A stretch of DNA of 59,722 bases from Oscillospiraceae bacterium (GCA_015065425.1 SVQH01000016.1:9345-69066); one strand, 5' to 3'. Shown: positions 16,018 to 25,656, counted from the stretch's first letter. Notes: generated from the sequence alone by a model not told the origin. Program-made: numbers and translations.

Positions 16018-17850
16018 TCATTTTTTTGAAAGATATTTTCTTATTTCTTCCGTAAAGATATCGCCGTAAAGCTCGGCTTTAACCTTTCCCACTCCCGAAA
16101 TATCCATGAATTCCTCCATGGTAACGGGAGCTTTTTCAGCCATATCCTGCAATGCGGCATTGGAAAATACAATATAGGCGGGAACCTTTTCTTTTCCTGC
16201 GATACGCATTCTTACAGCACGCAGAATATCGTAAAGACCGGGATCCCCCACAGCAATACTGCTTTTACCGGTTTTTCCGGTACTGGTTTTTTCACGGGTC
16301 TTTCTTACGGTCATATATACTTTTTCATTTTCAAAAAGAACAGCCTTTGATTTTTCAGTAAATATAATACCTTCAAATTCGTTCTTTTTCAGATATCCGT
16401 CAAAAAGCAGACGGTCAAACACTTCCTTAACATCATTCTTTGATTTCTCTTTCATGATACCGTAGCTCTTTATTGCATCGAGCTTCAGATCGAGTATCCT
16501 CTGTTCCCTGCTCTCTCTTAAAACATTTATAAGAAGAGTCTCACCGGGAGTATAACCGAGAAAATCCTTTACTCTTTTTACACATGAAAGTATCTTCTGA
16601 GCATCCTCTGTGATATCAACGGTACGCATTTCGTTTTTACAGTTTCCGCAGTTACAGCAGTTATCCTCCGTATTCTGTCCGAAATATCTGAGCATATAGG
16701 CTCTGAGACAGGAGGATGTGTTTGAATATGTAACCATTCTGTCAAGTCTTCTGTTGTCACCTTCAATAACTGCCTGACGCTCATCTTCCGTCAGTTCATC
16801 ATTTTCAGAGGAATTTTCTATAAGAAACCTTGCAGTAGAAACATCCTTTGCAGAAAACATGAGTATACATTCTGCAAAAGTACCGTCTCTGCCTGCTCTG
16901 CCTGCCTCCTGATAATATGCTTCGGGACTTTTTGGCATATTATAGTGAATTACAAATGATACATTTGATTTGTCAATACCCATTCCGAAAGCATTGGTTG
17001 CAACCATAATATTTTTTCTGTCAAAAATAAAATCATCCTGATTGGCTTTGCGTTCCTCATCGGACAACCCTGCATGATAGCGTGTTGCAAGAAAACCGCT
17101 GTCACGCAAATCTTCCGTGACCTTCTCAACATCCTTTCTTGTGGAACAGTAAACGATGCCCGTTTTACCTTTTCTGTCGGAAAGAAGGGATATAAGCTTT
17201 TCTGTCTTGTTCCCGGGACGCAGCACATCAAAATACAAATTCGGTCTGTCAAATCCCGTAACAGTCCTGAAGGGAGAGCGAAGTCCCAGAAGCCTTTCTA
17301 TATCGTTTTGTACTTCCTCTGTCGCCGTGGCTGTAAATGCCGTTACAACAGGTCTTACGGGAAGTGAAGCAATAAACTGAGGTATCTTAAGATAAGTCGG
17401 TCTGAAATCCTGACCCCACTGAGAAATACAGTGGGCTTCATCAACAGCCACCATGGCTACCGATATCCTTTTAACAGTTGCAGTAAACCCTTCGGTAAAA
17501 AGCCGTTCGGGGGCAACATATACTATCTTATACCGTCCTTCCCCCATATATCCGTATACTTTTCTCAGCTGCTCTATTGTAAGGGAGCTGTTTATATAAG
17601 CGGCTGATATTCCCGCATTTTTAAGGGAAAGCACCTGATCCTTCATAAGGGAAATAAGAGGGGAGATAACGATGGTTATGCCTTTCATCATAAGTGCGGG
17701 AAGCTGATAACACATACTCTTTCCGCCGCCCGTGGGCATTATTCCGAAGCTGTCTCGTCCTGAAAGAATAGCATCGATAAGCTCCTCCTGCCCCGCACGG
17801 AACTGCTTATAGCCGAAATATTTACTTAGTAATTCATATTTTCTGTCCAT
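16018..17850 (-). CDS. recQ: ATP-dependent DNA helicase RecQ
   Basis: A 610-residue RecQ helicase, close to the usual length. It shows motif I MPTGGGKS (Lys44), DEAH (137-140), motif III TAFTATAT, motif VI QEAGRAGRDG, the RecQ zinc-binding Cys cluster near residues 360-395 (…NCCNCGNC), a winged-helix RQC region, and a C-terminal HRDC domain (~520-600) around LRAVRMRIAGKEKVPAYIVF. RecQ unwinds DNA 3'-5' in recombination and repair of stalled forks. Its start lies only 4 bp after the stop of the acyltransferase at 17855-19183, so both are on one transcript although no functional link is known. The ribosome binding site before the ATG is weak, which fits coupling. Confidence 0.95.
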   Translation of the reverse strand: MDRKYELLSKYFGYKQFRAGQEELIDAILSGRDSFGIMPTGGGKSMCYQLPALMMKGITIVISPLISLMKDQVLSLKNAGISAAYINSSLTIEQLRKVYGYMGEGRYKIVYVAPERLFTEGFTATVKRISVAMVAVDEAHCISQWGQDFRPTYLKIPQFIASLPVRPVVTAFTATATEEVQNDIERLLGLRSPFRTVTGFDRPNLYFDVLRPGNKTEKLISLLSDRKGKTGIVYCSTRKDVEKVTEDLRDSGFLATRYHAGLSDEERKANQDDFIFDRKNIMVATNAFGMGIDKSNVSFVIHYNMPKSPEAYYQEAGRAGRDGTFAECILMFSAKDVSTARFLIENSSENDELTEDERQAVIEGDNRRLDRMVTYSNTSSCLRAYMLRYFGQNTEDNCCNCGNCKNEMRTVDITEDAQKILSCVKRVKDFLGYTPGETLLINVLRESREQRILDLKLDAIKSYGIMKEKSKNDVKEVFDRLLFDGYLKKNEFEGIIFTEKSKAVLFENEKVYMTVRKTREKTSTGKTGKSSIAVGDPGLYDILRAVRMRIAGKEKVPAYIVFSNAALQDMAEKAPVTMEEFMDISGVGKVKAELYGDIFTEEIRKYLSKK

Positions 17851-17854
17851 AATA

Positions 17855-19183
17855 TCACATATTGAAATAAGCCTTGATTTTTTCTTTTGAAAGCTTTTCT
17901 TTGAAAGACTTTTCCTTGTTATTTTTATTTTCTCCGTGTCCTTCTATAACCTGAGTGCTGACGGAAATACCTTCTTCTTCAAAAATTTTCAGACAGGCAT
18001 CATACCATGAGGTATCACGGTTTGCTGCCGAATAGCAAAGGGACAGTGTATCACCCCGGCTTATACATGAGCAGGTCACTGCAAGACCGTATCTTCTTGT
18101 ATCTCCGTTTACAAACTGAAGCTTTTCTGTATCCTGTGCGAGAGAATCGGGAAGATTGCAGGCACCGTAATTTGTAAATATGGTGGTAACTCCCGCATGG
18201 GTCTTTCTCTGAAGCATTCTCATAACAGGCTGTTTTATAACATTGGGAACAACTTTTATTACGGGATTATTCACAAGGGAGCCGTATTTATTTATTTTTT
18301 TCTGCAGCTCCTCTTTTTTCAGCTGTGCTTTGAGTTGCCCTCTTGTTCCATCAAGAATCTCACTGAGAGTAACTCCCCTCCGTCCGTCGGGACAGAAGGT
18401 AATAAATGTCTGAACGGTAAAGTTTCTTACACTCATTGTCGGGAAGAATCTTCTGAGATTTACGGGAACTGCTATGGTTACGGGTTCGGTTATTCCCTCC
18501 TTCTGACTACGGATTATTCCGAGCATAAGAACCGCACAAAGGTATTCCGTAACTGTCATTTTTTCACGGTGGGCAAGTTCCTTTACCTTCTGAGAACTCA
18601 TCTCTGCAAACAGAAGCTTCAGATAATTTTCTTCATATTTCTCGGGAAAATGAAAAGCTCTGTCAGGGTCACCCTTCGCTTTTTCTCCCCTGTCATAATA
18701 ATCGGAAAAGGCGTTTGTGATGTTTTCTTCCGTATCCTCTTCTGATTCATACTCTCCCGTTTTTCCGTGACAAAGCTCATTATAACGAGTAAGAAGAGCC
18801 TTGAAATATACCATAATACCCTTTCCGTCACCGAGAGAATGAGAACATTCTATATTAAGTCTGTTTCCCTTATATGTAAGTCTGAAATCAGGCTTCCCGT
18901 CCCCTCTCATAACAACGGGAAGCATACCCTCCTCGTTTTCCTTCCTGATTTCGGGCAGAGAGTCCGTAAGTGCAAGATAATTCCAGAAAAAGCCTCTTTT
19001 AAGATAAGCGTATATGGCAGGATAATAAGGCATAAGCTCAAGACAAGCCTGCTTTAACAATTCAGGTACTATGTCACTTTTCAAATAAGCTGAATATCTG
19101 AAGGTTCTCCCCCATGTCTTTGTTGACAGCGAAGAAAACATTATTGCCGCTGTATCAATTTTAACCCATTTATATTCTGACAT
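17855..19183 (-). CDS. HxxxD acyltransferase (alcohol acetyltransferase-like)
   Basis: A 442-residue protein with the complete HxxxDG motif of the condensation/acyltransferase superfamily, SHSLGDGKG (His115, Asp119, Gly120). The N-terminus (SSLSTKTWGRTFRYSAYL) and the RGFFWNYL and PVNLRRFF segments match a family I remember from Clostridia as alcohol acetyltransferase-like or DUF-type condensation proteins, often near lipid genes. It differs strongly from the enzyme at 3369-4754, so they are distinct subfamilies. The end is a Lys-rich tail (NNKEKSFKEKLSKEKIKAYF), perhaps for membrane or nucleic acid contact. Own promoter at 19216-19244; recQ follows at once. Substrate is unknown. Confidence 0.7.
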   Translation of the reverse strand: MSEYKWVKIDTAAIMFSSLSTKTWGRTFRYSAYLKSDIVPELLKQACLELMPYYPAIYAYLKRGFFWNYLALTDSLPEIRKENEEGMLPVVMRGDGKPDFRLTYKGNRLNIECSHSLGDGKGIMVYFKALLTRYNELCHGKTGEYESEEDTEENITNAFSDYYDRGEKAKGDPDRAFHFPEKYEENYLKLLFAEMSSQKVKELAHREKMTVTEYLCAVLMLGIIRSQKEGITEPVTIAVPVNLRRFFPTMSVRNFTVQTFITFCPDGRRGVTLSEILDGTRGQLKAQLKKEELQKKINKYGSLVNNPVIKVVPNVIKQPVMRMLQRKTHAGVTTIFTNYGACNLPDSLAQDTEKLQFVNGDTRRYGLAVTCSCISRGDTLSLCYSAANRDTSWYDACLKIFEEEGISVSTQVIEGHGENKNNKEKSFKEKLSKEKIKAYFNM

Positions 19184-19215
19184 AAATTATCCCTCTTTTA
19201 TCCGAATTAAATAAC

Positions 19216-19244
19216 ATTATACCCTAAATTTCCGAAATTTTCAA
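19216..19244 (-). promoter_or_regulatory. Promoter of the acyltransferase/recQ operon
   Basis: On the minus strand TTGAAA (19239-19244), 17-bp spacer, TATAAT (19216-19221). Confidence 0.65.
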
Positions 19245-19298
19245 CAATTAAGAAAGGTAAAAAATGTCAAACTGAATGCAATCTGAAGTATTAAATAC

Positions 19299-19327
19299 TT
19301 GACTACTTCTTTATTATAATTTATTAT
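19299..19327 (+). promoter_or_regulatory. Promoter of the arabinofuranosidase gene
   Basis: TTGACT (19299-19304), 17-bp spacer, TATTAT (19322-19327), 32 bp before the start codon. Confidence 0.6.
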
Positions 19328-19359
19328 AAGTACAGAATTAAAAAACAAGGAGAAGTGTT

Positions 19360-22104
19360 ATGAAATATACTATCATCAGTTTTTTCAGAACCGTCATAGC
19401 AACTCTTACCGCATTTTTCACCACCATTACGGGATTTTTTGCAGGTATAGGAAATACTGTACCTGAAGATATTCCCGAAAATATCGTTTCTTCATACGAT
19501 GAAGAAGCCGCCGATTACAATCTCAGCATCGACCCCGAAAAGAAGATACACGATATCAGTGAGCTTTTATTCGGTATTTTCTTTGAGGACATAAACTTTG
19601 CCGCAGACGGCGGACTTTATGCCGAAAAAGTGGCAAACCGTTCCTTTGAATATACGGAAATTGCCGAAAAAGACCAGCTTTACGCATGGAGCCGTGTGGG
19701 CACAGCCGATGTTTCCGTGACAAAGAATGACAAAAACAATTATCTCAATGAAAACAATGTGAATTTCCTTGTAATAAGAAACAATTCCTCTGAAAAAGCA
19801 GGTGTTGAAAACAAGGGATTTCTTGAGGGAATGAGCATAGAAGAAAACGCTGTATACAATATTTCCTTCTATGCAAAAGCTCCGGAAGGCTACGGCGGAA
19901 AACTCACTGCACGTCTTGCAGTAAACGGAGAAGTCACAGCCGAGACTTCCGTAGATATGATAAAATCCTCCTCTGACTGGTATAAATACGAGCTTTCACT
20001 CACCTCTCATGTAACTGCTTTTGAGGGTGTTACCCTTCAGATACTCATTGACAAGGGTGAAGTATGGTTTGACATGATATCCATGTTCCCCGAGGACACC
20101 TTCAAGGGAAGAGAAAACGGACTGAGAAAAGACCTTGCAACCATGCTCGAAGAGCTTCAGCCGAAATTCCTGAGATTCCCCGGCGGCTGTATCATTGAAG
20201 GCTATGATGATGAAACCGCTTATGACTGGAAAGACTCAATAGGTGTTGACGAAAACAGAGAACCTCTCCTGTTTGAGGGTACTTACGGTGATGCTGCCGC
20301 AAGAAAGCAGAGTGCAAATCTGTGGACAGACCTTGCAAAGACCGACGACCCCAACCCCAGTTTCATGAGCTACGGTCTCGGATTTTATGAATATTTCCTT
20401 TTAGCTGAGGATATCGGTGCTGTCGGCGTTCCCGTAATCAACTGCGGTCTTTACTGCCAGATGAGAGGAAAAGGCCCCGTTGAAATGTACACCCCCGAAT
20501 TTCAGAGATACATTGACGATATGCTTGACCTTATAGAATTCTGCCGCGGAGACGAAAACACACTATGGGGAAAAGTCAGAACCGAAATGGGACATCCCGA
20601 GCCTTTTGAACTTAAATATATATGCATCGGCAACGAAAATGAAGGTCAGGTATATTTTGAGAGATATTCCGCTTTCCTTGAAGCATTCAATGAAGCAAAG
20701 GCTGAAAATCCCAATCTTTATAAAGGACTTGAACTCATATACTCGGCAGGTACTGCTGACGGCACAAGAGGCACACAATATCTTCCCTCATATCAGTACG
20801 CAAAGAACGAACTTGACAAAATGAGTTCTGAAAATGCACTTGATTTCGCAGGTGCAACAGACCAGCACTATTATAACGACCCCGTATGGTTCTTAAAGAA
20901 TGCCGACTATTACGACGAGGATAATTACAGACGTAATGTCAGTGAAATGACAGATACCCTTTACGGCGGTGCAATAAATGTCTTCCTCGGAGAATATGCC
21001 GCAAAGAGCAACCGCCTTGAAGCAGCTCTTGCAGAAGCAGCATATATGACAGGGCTTGAAAGAAACGGCGATATTGTAAAAATGGCTGCTTATGCACCGC
21101 TTTTCGGCAATCTCACCGCAACCCACTGGGCTCCCGACCTTATATGGTTCAACAATCATCAGGTAACAGGCTCCATAAGCTATTATGCACAGAGGCTCTT
21201 CTCCGTAAATCAGGGTACGGCTGTGCTTGAGCATGATTTCACGGGTGCTGAAATAACAGAAGGTGACATCACGGGTAAAGTAGGTGTCGGAACCTGGTAC
21301 ACAAGTGCAGAATTCGACGATGTTAAAATAACCGATATCAACACGGGAAAAACCCTTGCAGAAGATAAGTTTTCAATCAGGAATATGTTCTGGAACTGGG
21401 TAAAGCCCACTGACGGTGACTGGAAAATAGAAAACGGCGTTCTTAAACAGAAAACAACGGAAATGGCATACAACAATACTGGAAGTGTTGCATATTTCGG
21501 TGATGAGACCTGGACAGACTATACATTCACCGTCAAAGCCACAAAAACAGGCGGTCAGGAAGGCTTCCTTATTCCCTTCGGTGTAAAGGATGTCGAGAAT
21601 AATTTCTTCTGGAATATCGGTGGCTGGGGCAACACAAGAAGCGTTGTTCAGCAGGTTGAAAACAATATTAAAACAGAAATCCTCGGCACTGCAAGTAACT
21701 TCACCGTAGAAACAGGAAAAACATACGAAATAAAGCTTGAAATTTCAGGAAGAACCGTTAAAGGCTACATTGACGGTGTTCTTCAGTTTGAATATGATTT
21801 TACAAACGAAGCCTATGCAGAAACATACACCGTGGTCAGCACCGATGAAAACGGAGATATAATAATAAAGCTTGTAAACACCACAGGCGAAACTAAGACC
21901 GTTGCCGTAGACTTAAAAGGTACTGAAGTGCATTCCGACGCCTGTGTTGAACAGTTAAAGGGCAGCAGCCCCGACAATGACAACATCCTCGGAGCAAAAG
22001 AGGACTGCAAAACAGAGAGCTTCACTATTTCAGATATATCTTCGGAATTCAACTATTCCATCCCCGCATACAGCATAACTGTTCTCAGAATAGAGAAGGC
22101 ATAA
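19360..22104 (+). CDS. Secreted GH51-type alpha-L-arabinofuranosidase, multidomain
   Basis: A 914-residue exported protein that should release arabinose from arabinoxylan or arabinan. After a hydrophobic N-terminus (~5-32) comes FGIFFEDINFAADGGLYAE, typical of GH51 N-termini. Residues ~95-250 look like an inserted CBM4/9-type sandwich. The TIM barrel follows, with FLRFPGGC, acid/base Glu426 in CIGNENEG and nucleophile Glu545 in FLGEYAA. Residues ~630-830 form a concanavalin-like (LamG/DUF1080-type) domain, inserted before the end of the C-terminal beta-sandwich that closes with ITVLRIEKA. Typical GH51 enzymes are ~500 residues, so this is a large variant. It has its own promoter and a terminator. 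Confidence 0.85.
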   Translation: MKYTIISFFRTVIATLTAFFTTITGFFAGIGNTVPEDIPENIVSSYDEEAADYNLSIDPEKKIHDISELLFGIFFEDINFAADGGLYAEKVANRSFEYTEIAEKDQLYAWSRVGTADVSVTKNDKNNYLNENNVNFLVIRNNSSEKAGVENKGFLEGMSIEENAVYNISFYAKAPEGYGGKLTARLAVNGEVTAETSVDMIKSSSDWYKYELSLTSHVTAFEGVTLQILIDKGEVWFDMISMFPEDTFKGRENGLRKDLATMLEELQPKFLRFPGGCIIEGYDDETAYDWKDSIGVDENREPLLFEGTYGDAAARKQSANLWTDLAKTDDPNPSFMSYGLGFYEYFLLAEDIGAVGVPVINCGLYCQMRGKGPVEMYTPEFQRYIDDMLDLIEFCRGDENTLWGKVRTEMGHPEPFELKYICIGNENEGQVYFERYSAFLEAFNEAKAENPNLYKGLELIYSAGTADGTRGTQYLPSYQYAKNELDKMSSENALDFAGATDQHYYNDPVWFLKNADYYDEDNYRRNVSEMTDTLYGGAINVFLGEYAAKSNRLEAALAEAAYMTGLERNGDIVKMAAYAPLFGNLTATHWAPDLIWFNNHQVTGSISYYAQRLFSVNQGTAVLEHDFTGAEITEGDITGKVGVGTWYTSAEFDDVKITDINTGKTLAEDKFSIRNMFWNWVKPTDGDWKIENGVLKQKTTEMAYNNTGSVAYFGDETWTDYTFTVKATKTGGQEGFLIPFGVKDVENNFFWNIGGWGNTRSVVQQVENNIKTEILGTASNFTVETGKTYEIKLEISGRTVKGYIDGVLQFEYDFTNEAYAETYTVVSTDENGDIIIKLVNTTGETKTVAVDLKGTEVHSDACVEQLKGSSPDNDNILGAKEDCKTESFTISDISSEFNYSIPAYSITVLRIEKA

Positions 22105-22127
22105 CACCAAAATCACGCATTTTGCGG

Positions 22128-22178
22128 GTGGCACTATGAGAAATCTTACTTTTGACTTTTTCATCAGATTTCTGCCAC
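22128..22178. repeat. Bulged inverted repeat
   Basis: GTGGCA plus AGAAATCT (22128-22146) pairs with AGATTTCTGCCAC (22166-22178), with a 5-base bulge. It lies between the arabinofuranosidase gene and the terminator; no role is assigned. Confidence 0.5.
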
Positions 22179-22212
22179 ATCAAACAAATGATTAAATAAA
22201 TACTCAAAAAGA

Positions 22213-22252
22213 CAAGGCTTAAGTTTACTTTTTTCAGTAAACTTAAGCCTTG
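22213..22252. terminator. Bidirectional terminator, family 1 copy B
   Basis: A perfect 16-bp stem (22213-22228 with 22237-22252; core AAGGCTTAAGTTTAC) with a T-rich loop. It is nearly identical in layout and sequence to 15978-16014. Shared by the convergent arabinofuranosidase and AIM24-like genes. Confidence 0.9.
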
Positions 22253-22294
22253 ATTTATAATTTTTTATTATTCATATAAACTGCAGAACAGGAA

Positions 22295-22978
22295 TTAATT
22301 ACCTGTTACGATATATGGTGCAATGGAAGATGCCACATTGATTATGGGCATGGACTGAATGTAAACCTTACCGGGGCCTGTAACCTTTGTATTGAATAAA
22401 CCTTCACCGCCGAAAAGAACATTCTTTACACCCTTTACACTGACAATATCCATAGTACAGGTTGAACTCATGGCTGCAAGATAACCTGTATCAAGAATAA
22501 TGCTCTGACCTGCTGCCAGCTCATATTCTTTACAGCAGCCGTCGATTTCAATGAACACAAGACCGTCACCTGAAATTTTCTGCATAATAAAGCCCTCACC
22601 GCCGACAAGACCTTTTCCGAGCCTTTTCTGGAAAAATACGGAAAGCTCAAGTCCTTTTTCCATAGCAAGGAAGCCTTTTTTCTGAACAACAATACTGTTT
22701 CCGGGTGTAACACGGTACGGAATGATGGAACCGGGGAAAGAGGATGCAAAAGCTATCATCCCGGGACCGCCCTTAGCCGTATATTCATTCATAAACATAG
22801 ACTCGCCCGTAAAAAGTCTTCCCACAGCTTTTCCGACACCGCCGCCGCTGTTGGTTTCCATAACCATATTGGGGCTCATCCAGCTCATTGCTCCTCTTTC
22901 GGTACAAAGTGTCTGACCCTCATCGGGATAACAAATTACTACAGGCAGACTTCCGCCGTCAATCTGATATTTAATCAT
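22295..22978 (-). CDS. AIM24/TIGR00266 family protein
   Basis: A 227-residue protein of the TIGR00266/AIM24 family, a Gly-rich beta-sandwich fold. Visible features are the N-terminal SLPVVICYPDEGQTL, the ERGAMSWMSPNM segment, GGGVGKAVGRLFTGES, GFLAMEKGLELSVFFQKR, and GGEGLFNTKVTGPGKVYIQSMP near the end. No signal peptide or membrane helix. The family is widespread; in bacteria its role is not established, and the eukaryotic members act in mitochondrial inner membrane organisation. The start at 22978 (MIKYQIDGG) is chosen because it follows GAGAGA and fits the family; the longer reading to 23050 has no support. It is a single gene. Confidence 0.85.
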   Translation of the reverse strand: MIKYQIDGGSLPVVICYPDEGQTLCTERGAMSWMSPNMVMETNSGGGVGKAVGRLFTGESMFMNEYTAKGGPGMIAFASSFPGSIIPYRVTPGNSIVVQKKGFLAMEKGLELSVFFQKRLGKGLVGGEGFIMQKISGDGLVFIEIDGCCKEYELAAGQSIILDTGYLAAMSSTCTMDIVSVKGVKNVLFGGEGLFNTKVTGPGKVYIQSMPIINVASSIAPYIVTGN

Positions 22979-23170
22979 AATAAATCTCTCTTTTCTTAAT
23001 AGTTTTCCCGCCATAAAAAGTATACTCGTCGGGATAATTAAATTATACATAAAATAAATTTTCTTGTAAATATATTATATATCCGTTTTTCATATCGTTC
23101 ACACACATATCTTGATTTTTTTACCGTATCATGCTAATCTTTTACGGTAAATGATTTAAGGGGAAAAAAT

Positions 23171-23737
23171 ATGATTATAAGACAATTTGAAAAAAGAGAC
23201 ACTGAAGATGTAAGATATATCTGCCTTAACTGTGACGGACCGTCCGACATGACACCCGAGGGTGAACATTTCATACTTGTAACATACTGTGACTATTTTA
23301 TTGAAAAAGAGGGGCACAACTGTTTTGTTGCCTGTGATGAAAACGATAAAGCCGTAGGATATATTCTGTGTGCGGAAAACTATGACAAATTCATTGAATG
23401 CTTCAGAAATGAGTATATACCGAAAATTCCCGAAGAACAGAAGGAGCACCGTTTTTATGCCTCAACTTCAGCTGTACTTCAGGGAAAATACAAGGATGAA
23501 TATCCCGCACACCTTCATATTGATATTCTTCCCGAATATCAGAGAATGGGACTGGGACATAAGCTTACAGATGCTTTATGCTCCCATCTGAAAAGCAAAA
23601 AAGTTAAGGCAGTTATGCTCACAGTAAACCCGGAAAACCTTAAGGGTGCTGCATTTTATGAAAAATACGGTTTCAGCCTCATTGAAAGCACCCCGACTGA
23701 CCTTGTATACGGAATAAAATTTTCCGATGAAGAATAA
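23171..23737 (+). CDS. GNAT family N-acetyltransferase
   Basis: A 188-residue GNAT enzyme, which would transfer an acetyl group from acetyl-CoA to an amine. The acetyl-CoA loop is PEYQRMGLGHKLTD (motif A, about 120-133), preceded by the strand AHLHIDILP, and motif B follows in NPENLKGAAFYEKYGFSLIE. The pattern with an inserted segment (residues ~75-110) before motif A resembles the OGA-like/GNAT group with a long alpha region. AAGGGG lies upstream of the ATG. Single gene between an AIM24-like gene and a phosphoesterase gene. Substrate unknown. Confidence 0.85.
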   Translation: MIIRQFEKRDTEDVRYICLNCDGPSDMTPEGEHFILVTYCDYFIEKEGHNCFVACDENDKAVGYILCAENYDKFIECFRNEYIPKIPEEQKEHRFYASTSAVLQGKYKDEYPAHLHIDILPEYQRMGLGHKLTDALCSHLKSKKVKAVMLTVNPENLKGAAFYEKYGFSLIESTPTDLVYGIKFSDEE

Positions 23738-23868
23738 AAGCTGATAAATACGGTCAGAAACAAGCAGTATGAAGCACAAAACAATCAACAAATACGGTTA
23801 TACTGATGCAGTAAAAGGAAAATTTTGCACAGAACAAACAATTAATTAACAAATATTTAACAATTCTA

Positions 23869-23898
23869 TTGACAAAACATCCACTTCTTTTGTAGAAT
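23869..23898 (+). promoter_or_regulatory. Promoter of the phosphoesterase gene
   Basis: TTGACA (23869-23874), 18-bp spacer, TAGAAT (23893-23898), 31 bp before the start codon. Confidence 0.65.
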
Positions 23899-23928
23899 AT
23901 TTAAAATAAACAAAAGGAGCAAAACTGT

Positions 23929-25608
23929 ATGAAAAAAACTATTTCTCTGCTTTTATGTATAATTATGACTTTTTCTGTCTTCACAGTAGCTGCAGCAGCC
24001 GAAGAAAATCCTCTTGTCATTACGGTTGCCAACGACCTGCATCTTAATGTTGCCTCATCTTCGGCGGAAACTGTTTCAAAGAAAAACAGCGTAAGCGAAG
24101 AATATGCACATGCTTCCTCCGGCGGTCAGCTTCATTACGAATCTCTCGCTGTCGTAAAATCTTTCCTCGCACTTGCAGGAAACAATGAAAGTGAATTTAT
24201 CATTCTTCCGGGGGACATTACCGACAGCGGTAAAGCGGAAGAGCACACAGCACTTGCCGCAATGCTTAAAGAATTTGAAGAGACCTACGGTAAAAAAGTC
24301 TTTGTCGTTGCAGGCAACCACGACCTTTTAAAAACAAGTGTTGCCGAGTTTGAAGGCTATTACGCAGAATTCGGTTATAATGAAGCACTTGTAAATGACC
24401 CCGCTTCCGCTTCTTATACTGCAGAGCTTAACGATGAATACAGACTTCTTGCCATTGACTCATGTAATCCGGGAAAATCTCCTAACGGCATGACTTCAGC
24501 GAGAATTGACTGGATAGAAGCACAGTGCAAAGCTGCAAAGGCAGACGGGAAAAAGCTTATCGCAATGATGCACCACAATCTTCTTGAGCACTACATTCTC
24601 GCATCACAGATTCACACAGGTGCTGTTGTTACAAAGGATTCCATGCGTCTTGCAGATGTCCTTGCCGATAACGGTGTCAAATATATCTTTACGGCTCATA
24701 CTCATAATCATGACATCACTTCTTATACCTCAGCTGCAGGAAACGTGATTTATGATGCAGTCACAACCTCAATTAATGCATATCCCTGTGCATACAGAGT
24801 TGTATCCTTCGGGGAAAAAGCTGTTTTCAGAACAGATTATGTACGCTCTATAGATACATCTATTCTTCCCACAGGTATTCATGAAGCTGCACTTGCAACA
24901 GCCGAGAGTAATTTCCTTCTCTATGCAAAAAACTGCACATATCTCGGTGTTGAAATAATGGTAAGTGCTTATACAAAAGCTGCTCAGCTTAAAAAGCTAC
25001 TTAAGACTGATAATGAAGCAATAAACGGTATTATTGACAAAGCAGCACAGAAAATAGAGGAAGTAGTATCCCTTCCCTTCTATGCAAAGGATGAAACTGT
25101 TGAAGGAAAGAGCATAGAATCCATGGCAAAAGACCTCGGAATAACTCTCCCCGCAACAAATTATCCCACACTTATAAATCTCGCTACCTGCATTTATCAG
25201 AAAAATGCTGAAGGTGACGAAAACTTTGCAGCATATTCCGATGAAATGATTCTTTTCTCCCGCGGCCTTGCAGTGGCAATAAACTATGCATTAAGCGATG
25301 TCTCAGCAGAAGAATTTACCCTCATTCTCTCTTATGTTGCCTCCCTTCTCGGAGTAAACATATCTGAAGACCTCATAGGTGTTGTAGGCGGAAGCATTGA
25401 CAAGTTCAGAGGAAGCGAACTCTTTGTTACCTCAGTAGCTGTTCCGCTTCTTGCAAAATTCGGTGTTGACGAAGCACCTGCAGACAAGAATGTGAATCTT
25501 CCCGGTTACGATTCGGATAAACCTGCCGAAAGCTTCCTTGATAAAATCATGGCTTTCTTCAAAAAGATATTTGACTTTTTCCACATGCTTTTAGCAATGA
25601 TTGCATAA
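23929..25608 (+). CDS. Secreted calcineurin-like metallophosphoesterase
   Basis: A 559-residue exported protein. The signal peptide ends at about residue 24 (VAAAAEE). Five metal-ligand motifs of the calcineurin-like phosphoesterase fold are seen in order: NDLHLN (DxH), PGDITDSG (GD), VAGNHDLL (GNHD), AMMHHN, and FTAHTHNHD (the GHxH position, here AHTH). The catalytic part ends near residue 310. The remaining ~230 residues are helical and unassigned; the last 25 residues are hydrophobic (FFKKIFDFFHMLLAMIA) and may anchor the protein in the membrane. Substrate may be a nucleotide, phospholipid or sugar phosphate outside the cell. AAAGGAGC lies before the start. Confidence 0.85.
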   Translation: MKKTISLLLCIIMTFSVFTVAAAAEENPLVITVANDLHLNVASSSAETVSKKNSVSEEYAHASSGGQLHYESLAVVKSFLALAGNNESEFIILPGDITDSGKAEEHTALAAMLKEFEETYGKKVFVVAGNHDLLKTSVAEFEGYYAEFGYNEALVNDPASASYTAELNDEYRLLAIDSCNPGKSPNGMTSARIDWIEAQCKAAKADGKKLIAMMHHNLLEHYILASQIHTGAVVTKDSMRLADVLADNGVKYIFTAHTHNHDITSYTSAAGNVIYDAVTTSINAYPCAYRVVSFGEKAVFRTDYVRSIDTSILPTGIHEAALATAESNFLLYAKNCTYLGVEIMVSAYTKAAQLKKLLKTDNEAINGIIDKAAQKIEEVVSLPFYAKDETVEGKSIESMAKDLGITLPATNYPTLINLATCIYQKNAEGDENFAAYSDEMILFSRGLAVAINYALSDVSAEEFTLILSYVASLLGVNISEDLIGVVGGSIDKFRGSELFVTSVAVPLLAKFGVDEAPADKNVNLPGYDSDKPAESFLDKIMAFFKKIFDFFHMLLAMIA

Positions 25609-25626
25609 CTCAGTATCAAAACTCTG

Positions 25627-25656
25627 TCCCTGTTCCTTCACGGAGCAGGGATTTTT
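25627..25656 (+). terminator. Rho-independent terminator
   Basis: CCCTGTTCC (25628-25636) pairs with GGAGCAGGG (25642-25650), followed by ATTTTTC. Confidence 0.85.

Noticed and set aside
23770-23850. 26-residue ORF between the GNAT and phosphoesterase genes
   Set aside because: No ribosome binding site; it lies directly upstream of the promoter of the next gene.
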